64,000 nt of DNA. It comes from Lucifuga dentata. Its lineage: Eukaryota; Chordata; Actinopteri; Ophidiiformes; Bythitidae. Below the pieces are notes generated by a model. The model did no database searches and was not told the origin of the DNA. It was given only the letters and a program-made list of their open reading frames with translations. Location of the stretch: positions 283,305-347,304 of the forward strand of contig VXCM01000948.1 in NCBI GenBank assembly GCA_014773175.1, read 5' to 3'. Positions within the stretch are counted from its first letter, which is position 1. The number at the start of each line of letters is the position of its first letter. The position numbers and the translations under genes are program-made. Below are positions 21,901 through 33,510 of the stretch, in pieces.

Positions 21901-24900
21901 TATAGTCGAGTATATATGGTATATAAGAAAACAGCTGGTCAATTCTACAATGGACACTGATGGAAGACTGAGAAGACATGAGTGGAAGAAATTAACCAAA
22001 GGAGCAAATGTTCCAGCTGTGAACCTGCAGGAAAGATTCAAACCAAACAGGGCAGCTCAGGGGCGTGAGAACACCCCCTCTGTCACACACACACACACAC
22101 ACCTTGAAAATATGCATAATGAAAACCCAGACTGTATGTTTTTCAAATTGTGGGCCCTAATCTTCCATCCACATGGTATTGCAGGTGCTGTAAGTTATGT
22201 CAGAGAAACCAGGGTAAGTAGGTGTGAGGTTCTCTTGAACCATTGGAGCAACTTGGACGTCCAGATGATTGTGGGAGTTTGGCCGTAATCACCCCCGCTC
22301 GAGTCTACGTGTCATACTTTCTGGAAAATTCAGACGAGTAAGGTGGGAAAATAGACACAAGAGACAGAATGAGGGCAAAGACAAAAAAGGAGGTATAGAG
22401 ACAAGTATTGGAAACAAAAAGGATGTGACAAACTTTGACTCTCTGCCCCAGAGTGCCACTGTGGTCCAAATGGTCCTGTGTAATTACACATCTGTTTGCT
22501 AAATAAAGCACCATCCCATTAAGGCCTCTATTTTTACAAATGGAGGAGAAGTGTGTGGGAGGATGCTGCGATCAAGAGAATGACAGACAGAAACATGGAG
22601 CCGGAGAGAGAAGAAATGAATGACTCTGAATAAAAGATAAAAACAGAATGGAGGGTGCTAATTAAAATAAAGGAATAGAGGAAAAGGCATGAGTCACTTC
22701 CCCACTGATGGCATTATTTGCGACTAGGGGTGTCGGATAGATTAATCCTAAATTATTGTGTCATCTGTGCTGCTCCTCCAGTCTTTCGTCAGCTCTCCAC
22801 TGCATCTACACTAATACCCACCTCAGCAGGTGGAGATGCTGAGGTGCCATTGTGGATGAACATGAATTTGCAGCCAGGTAAAAGAGAAGCATTAAAGCTG
22901 AAAATGGAACCAAAGCCTCTGAATTGGGCCTTTCTTAATCTGAGACAGGAAAGCTGGAGCTCTGCATCCTGCGACTTCAAACAGGCTCCCATTAGGAGCT
23001 CGGGCAGGAGATTTCTGACTGGCAGCTGGAGATCAACTTCCTGGCTGCATTTCAAACTGGCAGCATTTCCCTCCGTCCATCCCGGGAAGCAGGTGTCTAC
23101 AAAGAAGCTTCGCCTGTAGCTCTTGTACCTCCACCCTCTCTACCCTCCTTCCCCTTCCTATATGTTCCACTGGATTTTTCAGGAGAAAAAAAGCCGTCAT
23201 AACACAGCTCAGATTTCTGAGTTTAGCTCAAGTGAAAGACACGGCTCTGTCTTTAAGCAGCGGCAGTTCTTGGCTGTCGGTTTGGGCTGTGGGATTGTCT
23301 CGTGGTATCCTGGAGACCTAGCTTGTCTGCCGTTGGGTCTATTTTTGCCACTAAGCAGCATATGTGTGTTTGTGTCTGCTTTTCAAGAGAGTAGTTGGTT
23401 TGTCTCTCTCAGATATTATCCACAGGAGCACTGTACATAAGACACACACAAACACATACGTAGCCATATTTTCAATATTTTATTTTCATCCAAACTTGTA
23501 ATTTCTGTTAATGTCAAATGTCGGCCAAATCAAAACTTCGTCATGAATACAGAAATAAAAATGCATACAGCTTTATAAGCCAGCGGAGGGTTATTCAAGG
23601 CCTGATGCCCTGACTTCACTCAGTCAATAAACTGTGTAGCAAACTGGCAAATGTCCCCAGGCCAAAGAAAATTCTCGTTTGGTTAAGAGGAATTGGTGAG
23701 CACAAAATGAAACCATTAAAACTCTCTAAGATGTATTGCAAAACAGATAAAAATGTGATACTACAGAATGTAATGCTGTTGATCGATGTGCAAAAACCAT
23801 TTTGCCATTTGTGGAGATGGAGGTGGTATTTCATTGGCTTCTCTTTGAAGTTTTTCACTTCATTTCTCTTTCACTCCACTGTGATTAATGGCTCCATTCT
23901 GGCAAGTGTTAAAAGCTTCATAAAACAGTTTGAAGTTACTATTGACTCTTACGTAGAAATAATTATGCCTTTCTATCATTTTAAACTGACATTTACCATG
24001 CTATATTATGTAAATAAACATTGCAGGCCAGACTAACCCTGCAAAATTCCAAAAGCTGCTGCCATATATTAATAGGTTTAGTAATATGTGCTAAACAAAC
24101 TAGACGTCAGCACAAGTATCCAGTCAAACCAGATCTTTAGGTTTTGTTTGCAGTCCTACTTTGTTTTTAATGTGCTTAATGCAAACATTCCACATTCCAT
24201 AAAGAGTCTGTGTTTTCTGATGTAATATGTAAAACACGTTTCATGTCACCCTGTCCCCCTCTCCCTCAGCTGTAATGACAGCAATCCGNACCCCAACCCA
24301 AAAAAAAGGACACGGTTTGTTTTCATTTCAGATGTCTGGCAATGCAAAGTCTCTGATAATATTTTGTTTTCAAATTCACAAGGTATTTGACGGTCTGTAA
24401 ATTCCATTCAAGTTCCATATTAACCAAACCAGGAGTCTGCAAATGTTTAAAGGACCATACCGTCCGTTTTGCATCTTCTTCTTCTTCTTTTCCTTTCGGC
24501 TTTTCCCTTCAGGGGTCACCACAGCGAATCATCTGCCTCCATCTAACCCTATCCTCTGCCTCCTCTTCTCTCACACCAACTAACTTCATGTCCTCTTTCA
24601 CTACATCCATAAATCTCCTCTTTGGTCTTCCTCTAGGCCTCCTGCCTGGCAGTTCCAACCTCAGCATCCTTCTACCGATATGTTCACTATCCCTCCTCTG
24701 TACATGTCCAAACCATCTCAGTCTGGCCTCTCTGGCTTTATCTCCATGCATGTTGAACCTATATTCAATTTTTAGGTGTTATGTTACTGACAATCATTTT
24801 CCAAAGGATAAAACCATATTTCAGCTTTCCTGATATTTTGCAAAATCTCTTAATCTTTCAAAATCAAATATTCAAGTGATACACCCACCTTAAAAATTGA

Positions 24901-27900
24901 TGTTTCACCTGTTAATAGTTATGTAGCCTTATGAAGTCACGGTCATTTAAATTTTTCCATAAATGCAGGTCTTCTTTTTGGGACTATATTCCCCGATGGA
25001 GACACATATTCATGCCGCGCTTTTTATTGAGTTTAAACGCTAAAATTGCATAACTTCCAAAAAAAAAAAAAAAAAAAAANAAAAAAACCTGAATACATGT
25101 CTTGTTCACAATGATGGATTACCTATCCCAAGAATGTTTCAAGTATTAACAACTTGATTTTAATAGTGTACTAGAATGAACTGAAACCAATGGTGGTCTG
25201 GAAGGTAGGAAAAAAAGTTTTAATTCGCCATTCCAGTAGTATGCTTTGGGAAATGATTGTTGGTAATGTTACGTGAATGAAAATTGAATATATTATGCTC
25301 AAACATACAAAATGGCTGGTATGGGCCTTTAAAGTAATGTTTTGAGTTGACGCAGCATTGATGTGGGCATTAAAACCTCATAGCTTCTCTCCTATGTGCT
25401 TCAGCGAGATTCGAGATTTTGGAAACAAAAGGATGACATAGCTTATAATATAGTGATAATTAAAGTGTACGAGAATTAAAAACCAACAGTTGCTTTTTCA
25501 TTATGATCTCATTTTCCCAGCTGGAAGCAGGATGCAGAATACAGAAGCAGAAGCTGCCACCGAAAAGCCACATCAGGCGTTTCATATAAGGGTGCTCCAC
25601 TGAGTTGTTAGTTGAGCTACAGAGACCCTATATTATCCCGTGGTTGTCACAAACAGGATTTTTGTTGGTGCTAAAATGAAAATATGGGAAATAAGCCTTT
25701 ATTACCCTGGTTTACCACGTCCTGACATAGCTGGTAGATGTGTAAACTGGGTTCTAGTAGGCGTCTGGTGGTTGGTGGCCAGCGGGGGCAGGTGTCACCC
25801 AGCTGCTGCAGCTCACGGTGCAAAGAAGAGGAGGGAAAGAAGAATATTTGTATTAGACAGGTGCTGGCTGGTTGAATAGTCTAAAAATACTGAAATGAGG
25901 TCAGTGGTGTTTATTTATATGTGCAGTGCATGTTGGTTAAAGCTAAACATGCAACTTTCATTTTAGCTGCAAAAAATAACTTTGAAACTAATTAGAGTTT
26001 TCTTTTCTGATGATCTTGCATTGCTCCACCATTACACAAAACACTACCCCCCTGCATCAATCCTCCAGTTACCCCTCCACCCACCATGTTGCCACCCCAT
26101 ACATCTGTCCATGGACCCCTCCCCAATCCCCTACTACCTTTAAATAAGGAACAATATCAAGAATATTTAGCACTCACCTTGTAGACACTTTTTTTGGACT
26201 CCTTGGACATTTGACTCTTTATCTGGACTCTGTCATTATTCTCTCTGCACTGGAACAGACATTGACTTTTGTATGAATTTTAATTTACTATCAATACCTA
26301 AAATCTTCCTGCTGGAACATGGTTTTATTGTAGTATTATCTATCTTCCTTTATTGATAAAATGCCTGCCCACCTATAGTATAACATATGTGTGACTTTTC
26401 CATTCATTCTACCAACACTTACTCCCTTCTAATATATCAAACTTATCTACAGAAATTATACTTGTTGTTGTGTTGAATTTCACCTGAGATCTTCATATAA
26501 AATAATGTAGGCTGTAATTAAAAGAAAATTGCACCCTTTCTAAACACAAGACACAGGTATATTGCATCAAATATTTTATGTTGCGTGTTAAGTGTTGTAC
26601 ACTATAAAATGTGACAAGTTGATCTTACTTTAAAAAATCTAGGAAACTGATTGCCTTGAAAAAGGTAAGTAAATATAACTATTAGTCTTAAGTTTACTTT
26701 ATGTCTGCTTGAACTTAAGACTATATAGTCTTAAGTTTTTTTTAAAGTAAGATCAACTTGTCACATTTTACAGTGTAGTTGGGGAATAGATAATACCAGG
26801 GTTGGTTTTTTTTTTTGNGGGGGGGGGGGGGGGTTGGAATAGCATTATGAAAAGAAAAAAATTGTGTTCTTAGTCTAAGTTAATTTTAATTAATATTATA
26901 TTGTGTAGTGTAAAGGCCATCGGCCCACCAATGGCTGCGGCCCACCAGTAAAAGTCCCGCCTCTCCCGATGGCCAATCCAACCCTGGATAATATTATGTG
27001 TTGGGAAGAGTGGATTATTATTAATTTTTTGTACCAATGTCCCTTGCAGAAAGGAACAAATAGTCATTTGTGGTTTTTAATTTCATGACACATGCTACCA
27101 TTATTATGAGTCAGTTGGCGTCTGTGTTCTTGGGTTGTCTTGTTGAGCTCAGGTTACCAGGAGTTCATGTGCAAAGATGCATAAATCCTACAAAACGCTA
27201 TTGTTGATTCTCCTCCTTACACAAAGCTGCTATTTTGCTGCTACTGTTGGACTCCCTCACTGAGCCAGAACAGTCTTTGTCTGTACACTGTCTCTGATGA
27301 ACACGTGTGTAGTTGGCATGTCACTAAACAATGTCAGTACTCATCTCATGTCGCCGTGGCAACGTGCTGTATCAGACGGAAGGCAAACTCAGACATGGCG
27401 CATCATGGTATAGGTGTAGTTTAATTGAATGACATATTTGTTCCAGGATCAGAACACTACAGCATTTAAGAGAAGTTGTTGGCTTTGTATATTAACTAGT
27501 ACTGTGCTGCAAAGGTTTCCATGAAAAAGTTGGATAAATGTAGAAAATCTAGTGGTGTGCCTCTGGTTTTGCTTTTGTCTCTGCTTATAAGTATTCCGTT
27601 TGCTTGCCATTTCTTGTCAGTATCATTGAGTCTTAAGTCTTCCTACATATACAGTAGGTTGAAGTTCCACATCCATCATGAGGTGATTAGGTTTTGGGTG
27701 GAGATAAACCTGCTGTTACAGAGTTTTGACCTCAGCTGAATCCTGATCTGCCGTCTACTTGTATATTTTCCTTTAGTCTCAGTATATAGCATGGGACTCT
27801 TGGTCTCTCATCAGTCAGTCTCTGTGGAAGTCTGTCTGGAATTATGTCAGCTATGGACATTTTTTGAAGGAATGGGAGGGGTGCTGCTCATTTACACAGA

Positions 27901-28668
27901 AATGTAATACTTTTGGTGACTGCACTTTTCAAATGTGTGCAGGGCTTTTTCACAACTGTTTTTCTTACATTTAGTATGTGGCTGCATGGCATTTCCATAG
28001 TGGCCCCAAGGCTGTCTGTCCACCAGCCATGCAGGGTTGATGCATATCAGGGTGAGGAATTCATTCCTGAGTACGATTACAACTAAAAATATTCATTATG
28101 AAATCATCTCTAGGTTAATTTCAATTAATTGTTCAGTCTATAAAATGTCAAAATTAGCGATAAATGCCCATTACAAGTTACCAGAGACCAAACTGATTCA
28201 TTGCAATGTAATTAAACTTAAAACGCTTTTTTTTTGGTGGGGGCAATATTTAAAAAAAAACAAAAGTAAAATCCAGAAGTGTTCAAATTACAGTGATTTG
28301 AAAAGAAAGACAAGATAATCTTCACATGCATTGCAAACTTGAATCACGAGAAACTGTGGGGATTTTTGCATGATGGCTCAAAGAAGCAGTCGAAAATATA
28401 CAAAATGGTCATTTTTTGTTTAATTGTTTGGATTTTAATAATAATGAATTGAGGACTGGTTTACATCCATCCCTAGATCCTGCTCACCTCATTACCCACT
28501 AAAAAGCACACGGCTGGAATTAACACCTCTGGTTTTGGAGATGTATGAATTCAGCCTTTTTCCTGCAAGCTCCATCTGAATAAAGAAGATGAGCGGGACA
28601 TTATCTGCAAAGAAACATTCATTAATGTGTTAATCCACTTAATCTGGGTTCTACATTCACACATTGGT

Positions 28669-28721
<53 letters not shown>

Positions 28722-31700
28722 GAGGATGGATGTTTCCGAACAGCTCAAGGACATTACGCATTGGCTCGAGCCTTGGCTTGCTATATTTGGTCTTATTTTT
28801 GCACACAACCGCATCATTCAAAAACAAAAAAGTATGGTTGTGTGTATATGTGTGTGTCTACACTTGTTCACCACTTTGTGTCTGTACATTCTCGTGAGTT
28901 TACATGTGCCTGCCTGTGTATATAAATTTCCTTGCTGTGCATATCTACCCAGGCTTTTTAGTGTTTTGTTTTTCTTTTTTTTTTTCTTGTGGGTTTTTTG
29001 TTTTTCATCATTGTGATTTTTAGCACACAAGGTCTTGAGGGAAAAGGAAAACAATTTAGTTATCCTCGGAGAAACATTTCACTTCTCAGATTTGGAAATG
29101 ATGTAATGTCTGAAAAACTCTAGAAAACAGACAAATATGTTATTCCAATAAAATGTTTTCTCATATATTGAGCTCCATTGGCTTGGATCAATCTACTGTA
29201 TGTCCAGACATATGTCTCTGCCAAACAAAAATACAGCGTCTTGTTGAGATAAAATGATTGTCCAAACACAGCAAATGTTCATTGATGGAACCTGTTATAA
29301 TCAGAATATGCTTCTTCTGGTTTGTTTTCTCTGTAGCGGCACTGCCCTTCATCATTATGAACATTGTGTTTAAACCATATCAAAGAGGGATTTACTGTAA
29401 CGACGAGAGCATCATGTACCCCCTGAAACCAGACACCATTACCCACGGCCTGATGGCTGCTGTCACCATCTCCTGCACCGTCGTCATTGTAAGTTTTTTC
29501 AAGGGCATCATTCTAGCGCTTTCACAAGGAGAAGAGCATTAGTGTATAAAAAAGAAAAGATATTTTCATGGTATTGTTAGAAATAATGGGAAAAGTTGAA
29601 ATAAAAGGTTAATTTTTTTTCTCTTCCCTTAGATCTCCTCTGGAGAGGCGTATCTGGTCTACAACAAGAAGATTTACTCAAATTCTGACTTCAACCAGTA
29701 CGTAGCTGCACTCTACAAGGTAATTGGAACCTTCTTGTTTGGAGCTGCTGTCAGCCAGTCACTGACGGACCTGGCCAAGTTCACCATCGGCCGCCCCAGA
29801 CCTAATTTCATGGCCGTATGTGCTCCCAAGATCTGCATGGGATACATGCAGGTGATCAACTGCACTGGTAGACTTCAGGACGTCACAGAGTCCAGGTAGG
29901 AGCAGAAGAACTGGGTGTTGCACTTGTATCAGTGGAAAGGGTGGAAGATATACTTAAAACCTGTTCATATTTAAAGAGAATGGCATAATGATAATGCTTC
30001 TGGGATGCTATAATTGGAGCTTGAGTCATACATGATGCAGAAATCAATTTTGATTCTTTCTGTTCTCCAGGCTGTCCTTCTACTCTGGGCACTCGTCTTT
30101 TGGAATGTATTGTATGCTCTTTCTAGCAGTAAGTATAACACAAGCCTCAAGTTGCAAAATGTCCTAAAACATGATGTAAAAAATGTATCTCCATGTAAAT
30201 ATGGAAATATCATGATGTGATAAACATCTGTCTTTTCAATTCAAGCTGCACAACAATGGAATTCTGTACCAGCAGACATCAGAACACTCAATACTTTTAA
30301 TTCATTTGCAAAGGAACTAAAGAAATGGCTGATTGGTAATCAGATTTGTGAACACTGATTTCTGCATTTAAGGGTGGAGGAAGAGATTTGGTTTATTTCT
30401 GTTGGATCAAGTAATGAAAAATGGCCAAACCCGTCTTTTGAAATTTATGTGATTTTTTTGAATTATCGTTGATTTTGTGTTGATTAAAGTGCTAGACTGT
30501 GTTTAGAAATATTTTAATGATGAATTTGAAGTATGTCCAGGAGACCAGTGTGTTTTGTTTTGTTTTGTTTTGGGGTTTTTTTTGATACTATAAACCTTCT
30601 GGATCTGTTTTTTCTAATGTAATGTATCATGTTGTCTAATCATTTTATATCGTAGGTAGCCATCTTATCATCTTGGCATGGGACTACAGATGAAAATTAG
30701 TCAACTTTGGCTAAATCTGGCATATTTACATCTGATTGTATATTAATGTACATTGTCCCAATTAAATAAAAATTACAAAATATCTTCATGTGTGAATCAG
30801 ACATAATAGTCCCCAGATGGACTTATATGAGAGCAGGCTTCTGCTTTTCCACCGGTAGTCAAGGACTCATTGTTGTGAAGTAGAAAAGGTTCATAGAGCT
30901 GATTTGTGCCTGTGGACATAAAAGGACAAGGCGAGAGTTCAGATGAAGAATGTGGAAACTGAGAGAAATTATCCATGGGCCTTTGCTGTTTTTTTTTAAG
31001 AACAGATGAACTGATGAAGGCTAAGCATATGCTGTCTTTTCACAGCATTGGCCTCATCTCTTCGTGCTGAAAACCAGGCGCTGTTGCTACAGCAAGCTTC
31101 AAGCACATTTTTAACATTGATTGGTTCAAAGAAAAGATAGAAGAAAGGACATGTCCATTGTCATTATGTATATGTTGTGGCCACACTTGAGGAGGATCTG
31201 CTGAATCCGAAAAAAGAGAAAAGTTTTAGTAGGATGTGTGTAAAGAGCCATGTGACAGTAAGAGGAGTTTGATTTATGTAACCAGACATTATGCTCTCTA
31301 AGGGGACGTCTCGACCATGCGCAGGCTCAGGAATTGTTTTTGTGCTGAGATCACATCAGAGGAGCATTTTGAGGGTACCCAAGTGGTGTGACATCAGGGC
31401 AAAAATGAAGCATGTAATTATCCCATCAGGGGTCCACTAATATCTTGGTAAAATAAAGGTTTCAAACAAAATGGCTGTGTGGCACTCAAAGCAAAAACAG
31501 GCAAGAGAGCCTGGGCCAGGAAGTGGAACTACACTGAAAAGGAAACATTATTTTTGTACTTATTTGACATCATGTATTCCTGTGATTTACTGTGGAAGTA
31601 TGTTACAGAACTGGTGTGTGAACGGTGAGGAGCAGGGATTAAGCGGTGACAGCAGTCTGGTATGAGTGTGTCATACATGGGTTTCCTGTTAAAAGTGCTG

Positions 31701-33510
31701 AGTTTCAGCGGTTGTGCAGCAGGGGAGCTGTGGTGCAATGCCAAGTTTTACACCTCCAACAGCAGCCGCGTACAAATCCGGCGAAGTTTATACTTTTGCC
31801 AGGTTCATAATGTCTTGGCTGCTGCTTCTTTCCAGGGAAAAGAGGGTTTGAGTCTGTAATAGACATAAATTATATCAGTGCTCGACACTTTTATACATTA
31901 AATCCAATTTGGGCCATACCACCCTGTTTTGGGATTTTGTCACTGCTCTTTTGACTGACACCACAAGCATATAATACTATATTACTACATTATTTTTATA
32001 TAATATTTCAGTGGAAATAAATGTTGGTGCAGTCATTTATTGTATATTAGCCTTACCTTATTTGATGTAATAACCTTTTTAGGTGCCAAAACCACTAATT
32101 ACATCTTTTAGCAGTATAATAGCAAATTGACTGGATAAACAGAAAGGAGCCTGCATAAACACGGTGTTTCCCCACTGTCTTTTTTTCTTAATTTTCCCAG
32201 CCTGACACCCTCCACACACACACACACACACACCCTTTGCTTATGCATCCACTCTCTAACCACTCTCTCACTCCATCTCTCCCTCCAGCTTTATGTCCAG
32301 GCCAGATTGGTGGCTAAGTGGGCCAGACTTCTCCGGCCGACCATCCAGTTCTTTTTGGTGGCCTTCGCGGTGTACGTGGGCTACACCCGCATCTCTGATT
32401 ACAAGCACCACTGGAGCGATGTGCTCGTGGGGCTGCTGCAGGGAGCGCTTGTTGCCTTTGTCAATGTGAGTCCCCAAGACACAACTTAAACAAATTTGCT
32501 GTCATGCTCAAGTGGGTTTTACCGTTTTTTATAGTTCATTTTTTGTGAAGCAGTTCCACCCTTACACCTGATGACATCACGTTTGAATCTTATTCCTGTG
32601 TGTTTTTTTGTTTTTTTTTAAGCTGCAGGAAAAGCAAATATGGGTGTGACTATCCAAGATCTTAAGAATGATATTTAAAGGAAATGTTGCTGTTAATAAT
32701 ATTCCTGTTAAAGCAGAAGAACCACTGAGAAATATATTTTTTAGTTTTATTTGACTTTCACAGTGAAGACATATATAGAGAGGGAATATGAGAAGGGAGG
32801 AGTGTGACAGCAACAAAATGTGACTTGATATAAATCCACACACTTACTGTACGCTGGCGGGTTCCCAGGCGAAAGTCACTTCATCCAGCTGGGCTTCTTT
32901 ATTGTTTGGCCACTTCCCTGTTTTCACTGAACCACCGTCAGCAACACTTGTGGAAATTCTGTAGTGGAAGAGTGTGTATGTGTGTGCATGCGTGTGTGTC
33001 CATGTATGATTAATTGGGAAGTGAGTCCAAACCTTTGGCCTCCACATTGCTGTGTGCAATTAGAGACCCTCCTGGGCAAAATGTTTTATGGCTTCTTGGT
33101 GTTATAGGGGTTTTGCTCACTCTGTGTGTGTTCCTCTCAGATGTGTGTGTCTGTGTGTGTGTGTGTGTGTTAACAGCTGTGCACAGATTTGTCCAGACAT
33201 ACAATCACAATTTCCAGCCCTGCTCTTACCTCCTCAGTATCCCTTACATGTTTTTACCAATATATTTGAGGAAAAATATTCCCCCATGACTAAATCTAAT
33301 CTCTCCTCTCCTCTCCTCTCCTCCCCTCCCCTCTCTTTTCCTCCTCTGCAGGTGCACTATGTGTCAGACTTCTTTAAGAAGCGTCCTCCTCATTGCACTC
33401 ACCCAGAGATGGCTGATAATGAAGGGCCAGAGAGGAAACCCAGCGTGCAGCTTACAGATTCTGAGCACAGCAATCATTGCAACTATCGTCACAATCCTAG
33501 ACCTGTGTGA
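15963..33510 (+). CDS. plpp2: Phospholipid phosphatase 2 (PAP2 family, LPP2); 6 coding exons
   Basis: Exons: 15963-16038, 29337-29488, 29633-29895, 30071-30128, 32289-32465, 33352-33510; 885 nt, 294 aa plus stop. An in-frame TAA directly precedes the ATG; a second Met lies five codons on. It is an integral membrane enzyme that dephosphorylates phosphatidate, lysophosphatidate, sphingosine- and ceramide-1-phosphate. All three catalytic motifs are present: C1 K125-FTIGRP-R132-P133; C2 Y168-S-G-H171; C3 R217-ISDYK-H223-HWS-D227, with H171 and H223 as catalytic histidines. N152-C-T is the expected glycosylation site in the luminal loop. Six hydrophobic segments fit the family (about 13-33, 59-80, 101-120, 165-188, 200-216, 228-245). 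Human PLPP2 is 288 aa and matches closely, for example '[16 protein letters not shown]' and '[15 protein letters not shown]', which separates it from PLPP1 and PLPP3. I cannot tell which fish duplicate (a or b) it is. Confidence 0.95.
16039..21060. other. plpp2 intron 1, 5' part
   Basis: This is the start of a 13.3-kb intron. It is mostly AT-rich sequence with interrupted poly-A tracts at 19872-19910 (N at 19892) and about 20233-20267 (N at 20251), and an imperfect CCAT repeat at 18845-18875. No conserved protein was recognised in the open frames. Cis-regulatory elements are possible but cannot be seen from a single sequence. Confidence 0.55.
21061..21922. mobile_element. Non-autonomous DNA transposon (862 bp) with palindromic TIRs and internal duplication
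   Basis: The left end ATACCGTATATACTCGAGTA continues TAAGCCGAG. The right end, read in reverse complement, is ATACCATATATACTCGACTA then TAAGCAGA. Inside, a unit of roughly 140 bp occurs twice (about 21299-21451 and 21706-21841), sharing 'acggtaatcagctg', 'taccggtacgtggattatt'-type sequence and 'aaaaacaggtaatttgcta'. There is no transposase frame. The superfamily is uncertain and no clear target duplication is visible. Confidence 0.7.
21923..24446. other. plpp2 intron 1, middle part
   Basis: Includes a short (CA)n at about 22084-22102. Several short open frames occur, none with recognisable protein features. An isolated N sits at 24299. Confidence 0.5.
24451..25328 (+). mobile_element. TTAA-flanked DNA transposon, copy B, interrupted by a LINE fragment
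   Basis: It starts AGGACCATACCG after TTAA (24447-24450) and ends GGCTGGTATGGGCCT before TTAA (25329-25332). It is collinear with copy A and inverted relative to copy C. A 272-bp LINE piece (24475-24746) lies within the left terminus. Without it the element is about 600 bp, like copy C (616 bp). An interrupted poly-A (N at 25080) lies inside. Confidence 0.85.
24475..24746 (-). mobile_element. 5'-truncated RTE-like LINE, C-terminal end of reverse transcriptase
   Basis: The minus strand encodes about 78 residues including [20 protein letters not shown] and [20 protein letters not shown], the common C-terminal end of fish endonuclease/reverse-transcriptase elements, then a stop and a short tail ending in GAAGAAGAAGAAG. 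TGCAT occurs on both sides (24470-24474 and 24747-24751), consistent with a target duplication within the host transposon. It is a dead 5'-truncated copy. Confidence 0.85.
26598..26777. mobile_element. MITE (180 bp) with about 40-bp TIRs
   Basis: The left end TACACTATAAAATGTGACAA and the reverse complement of the right end TACACTGTAAAATGTGACAA match across about 40 bp. The interior has smaller nested inverted repeats around 'cttaagactatatagtctta'. The TIR starts CACTRTAAAA if TA is the target duplication. The superfamily is not assigned. Confidence 0.75.
26797..26986. mobile_element. Short hAT-like MITE with 8-bp target duplication
   Basis: Ends are CAGGGTTGG and CCAACCCTG. Flanks are GATAATAC (26789-26796) and GATAATAT (26987-26994), 7 of 8 identical, the hAT target-site length. 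The interior has a poly-T/poly-G stretch with an N (26818) and a 'GGCCCACCA' repeat. It lies 19 bp from the preceding MITE. Confidence 0.65.
26995..29336. other. plpp2 intron 1, 3' part
   Basis: Mostly unique AT-rich DNA. Apart from the GT microsatellite at 28673-28718 no element is recognised. The exon 2 acceptor follows a good polypyrimidine tract (about 29315-29336). Confidence 0.5.
28673..28718. repeat. (GT)n microsatellite
   Basis: An uninterrupted GT run of about 23 units in plpp2 intron 1. It creates open frames of repeated Cys-Val that are not genes. Confidence 0.95.
30236..30780 (+). mobile_element. LINE 3' end in plpp2 intron 4
   Basis: The plus strand from about 30244 encodes [20 protein letters not shown] then [12 protein letters not shown] and a stop. 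That pattern (WNSLP..IR....SFK..LK.WL) closes many non-LTR reverse transcriptases. The following tail contains 'gggactacagatgaaaatta' and ends near AATTAAATAAAAATT, typical of LINE 3'UTRs. It is truncated and inactive. Sense-oriented insertions can supply cryptic polyA signals. Confidence 0.65.
30781..32288. other. plpp2 intron 4, remainder
   Basis: No gene or element recognised, apart from a short CA run (32213-32232) upstream of exon 5. Confidence 0.5.
33138..33170. repeat. (GT)n microsatellite
   Basis: Interrupted GT run in plpp2 intron 5. Confidence 0.85.
33296..33349 (+). repeat. (TCTCC)n polypyrimidine tract at the plpp2 exon 6 acceptor
   Basis: A 50-bp pyrimidine run built of TCTCC-like units ends directly at the CAG acceptor (33349-33351). 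It acts as an extra-long polypyrimidine tract and may be length-variable. Confidence 0.85.

Noticed and set aside
24509..24751. 80-aa minus-strand frame as a host gene
   Set aside because: It is the C-terminal end of a LINE reverse transcriptase, nested in a transposon; the first residues derive from the flank.
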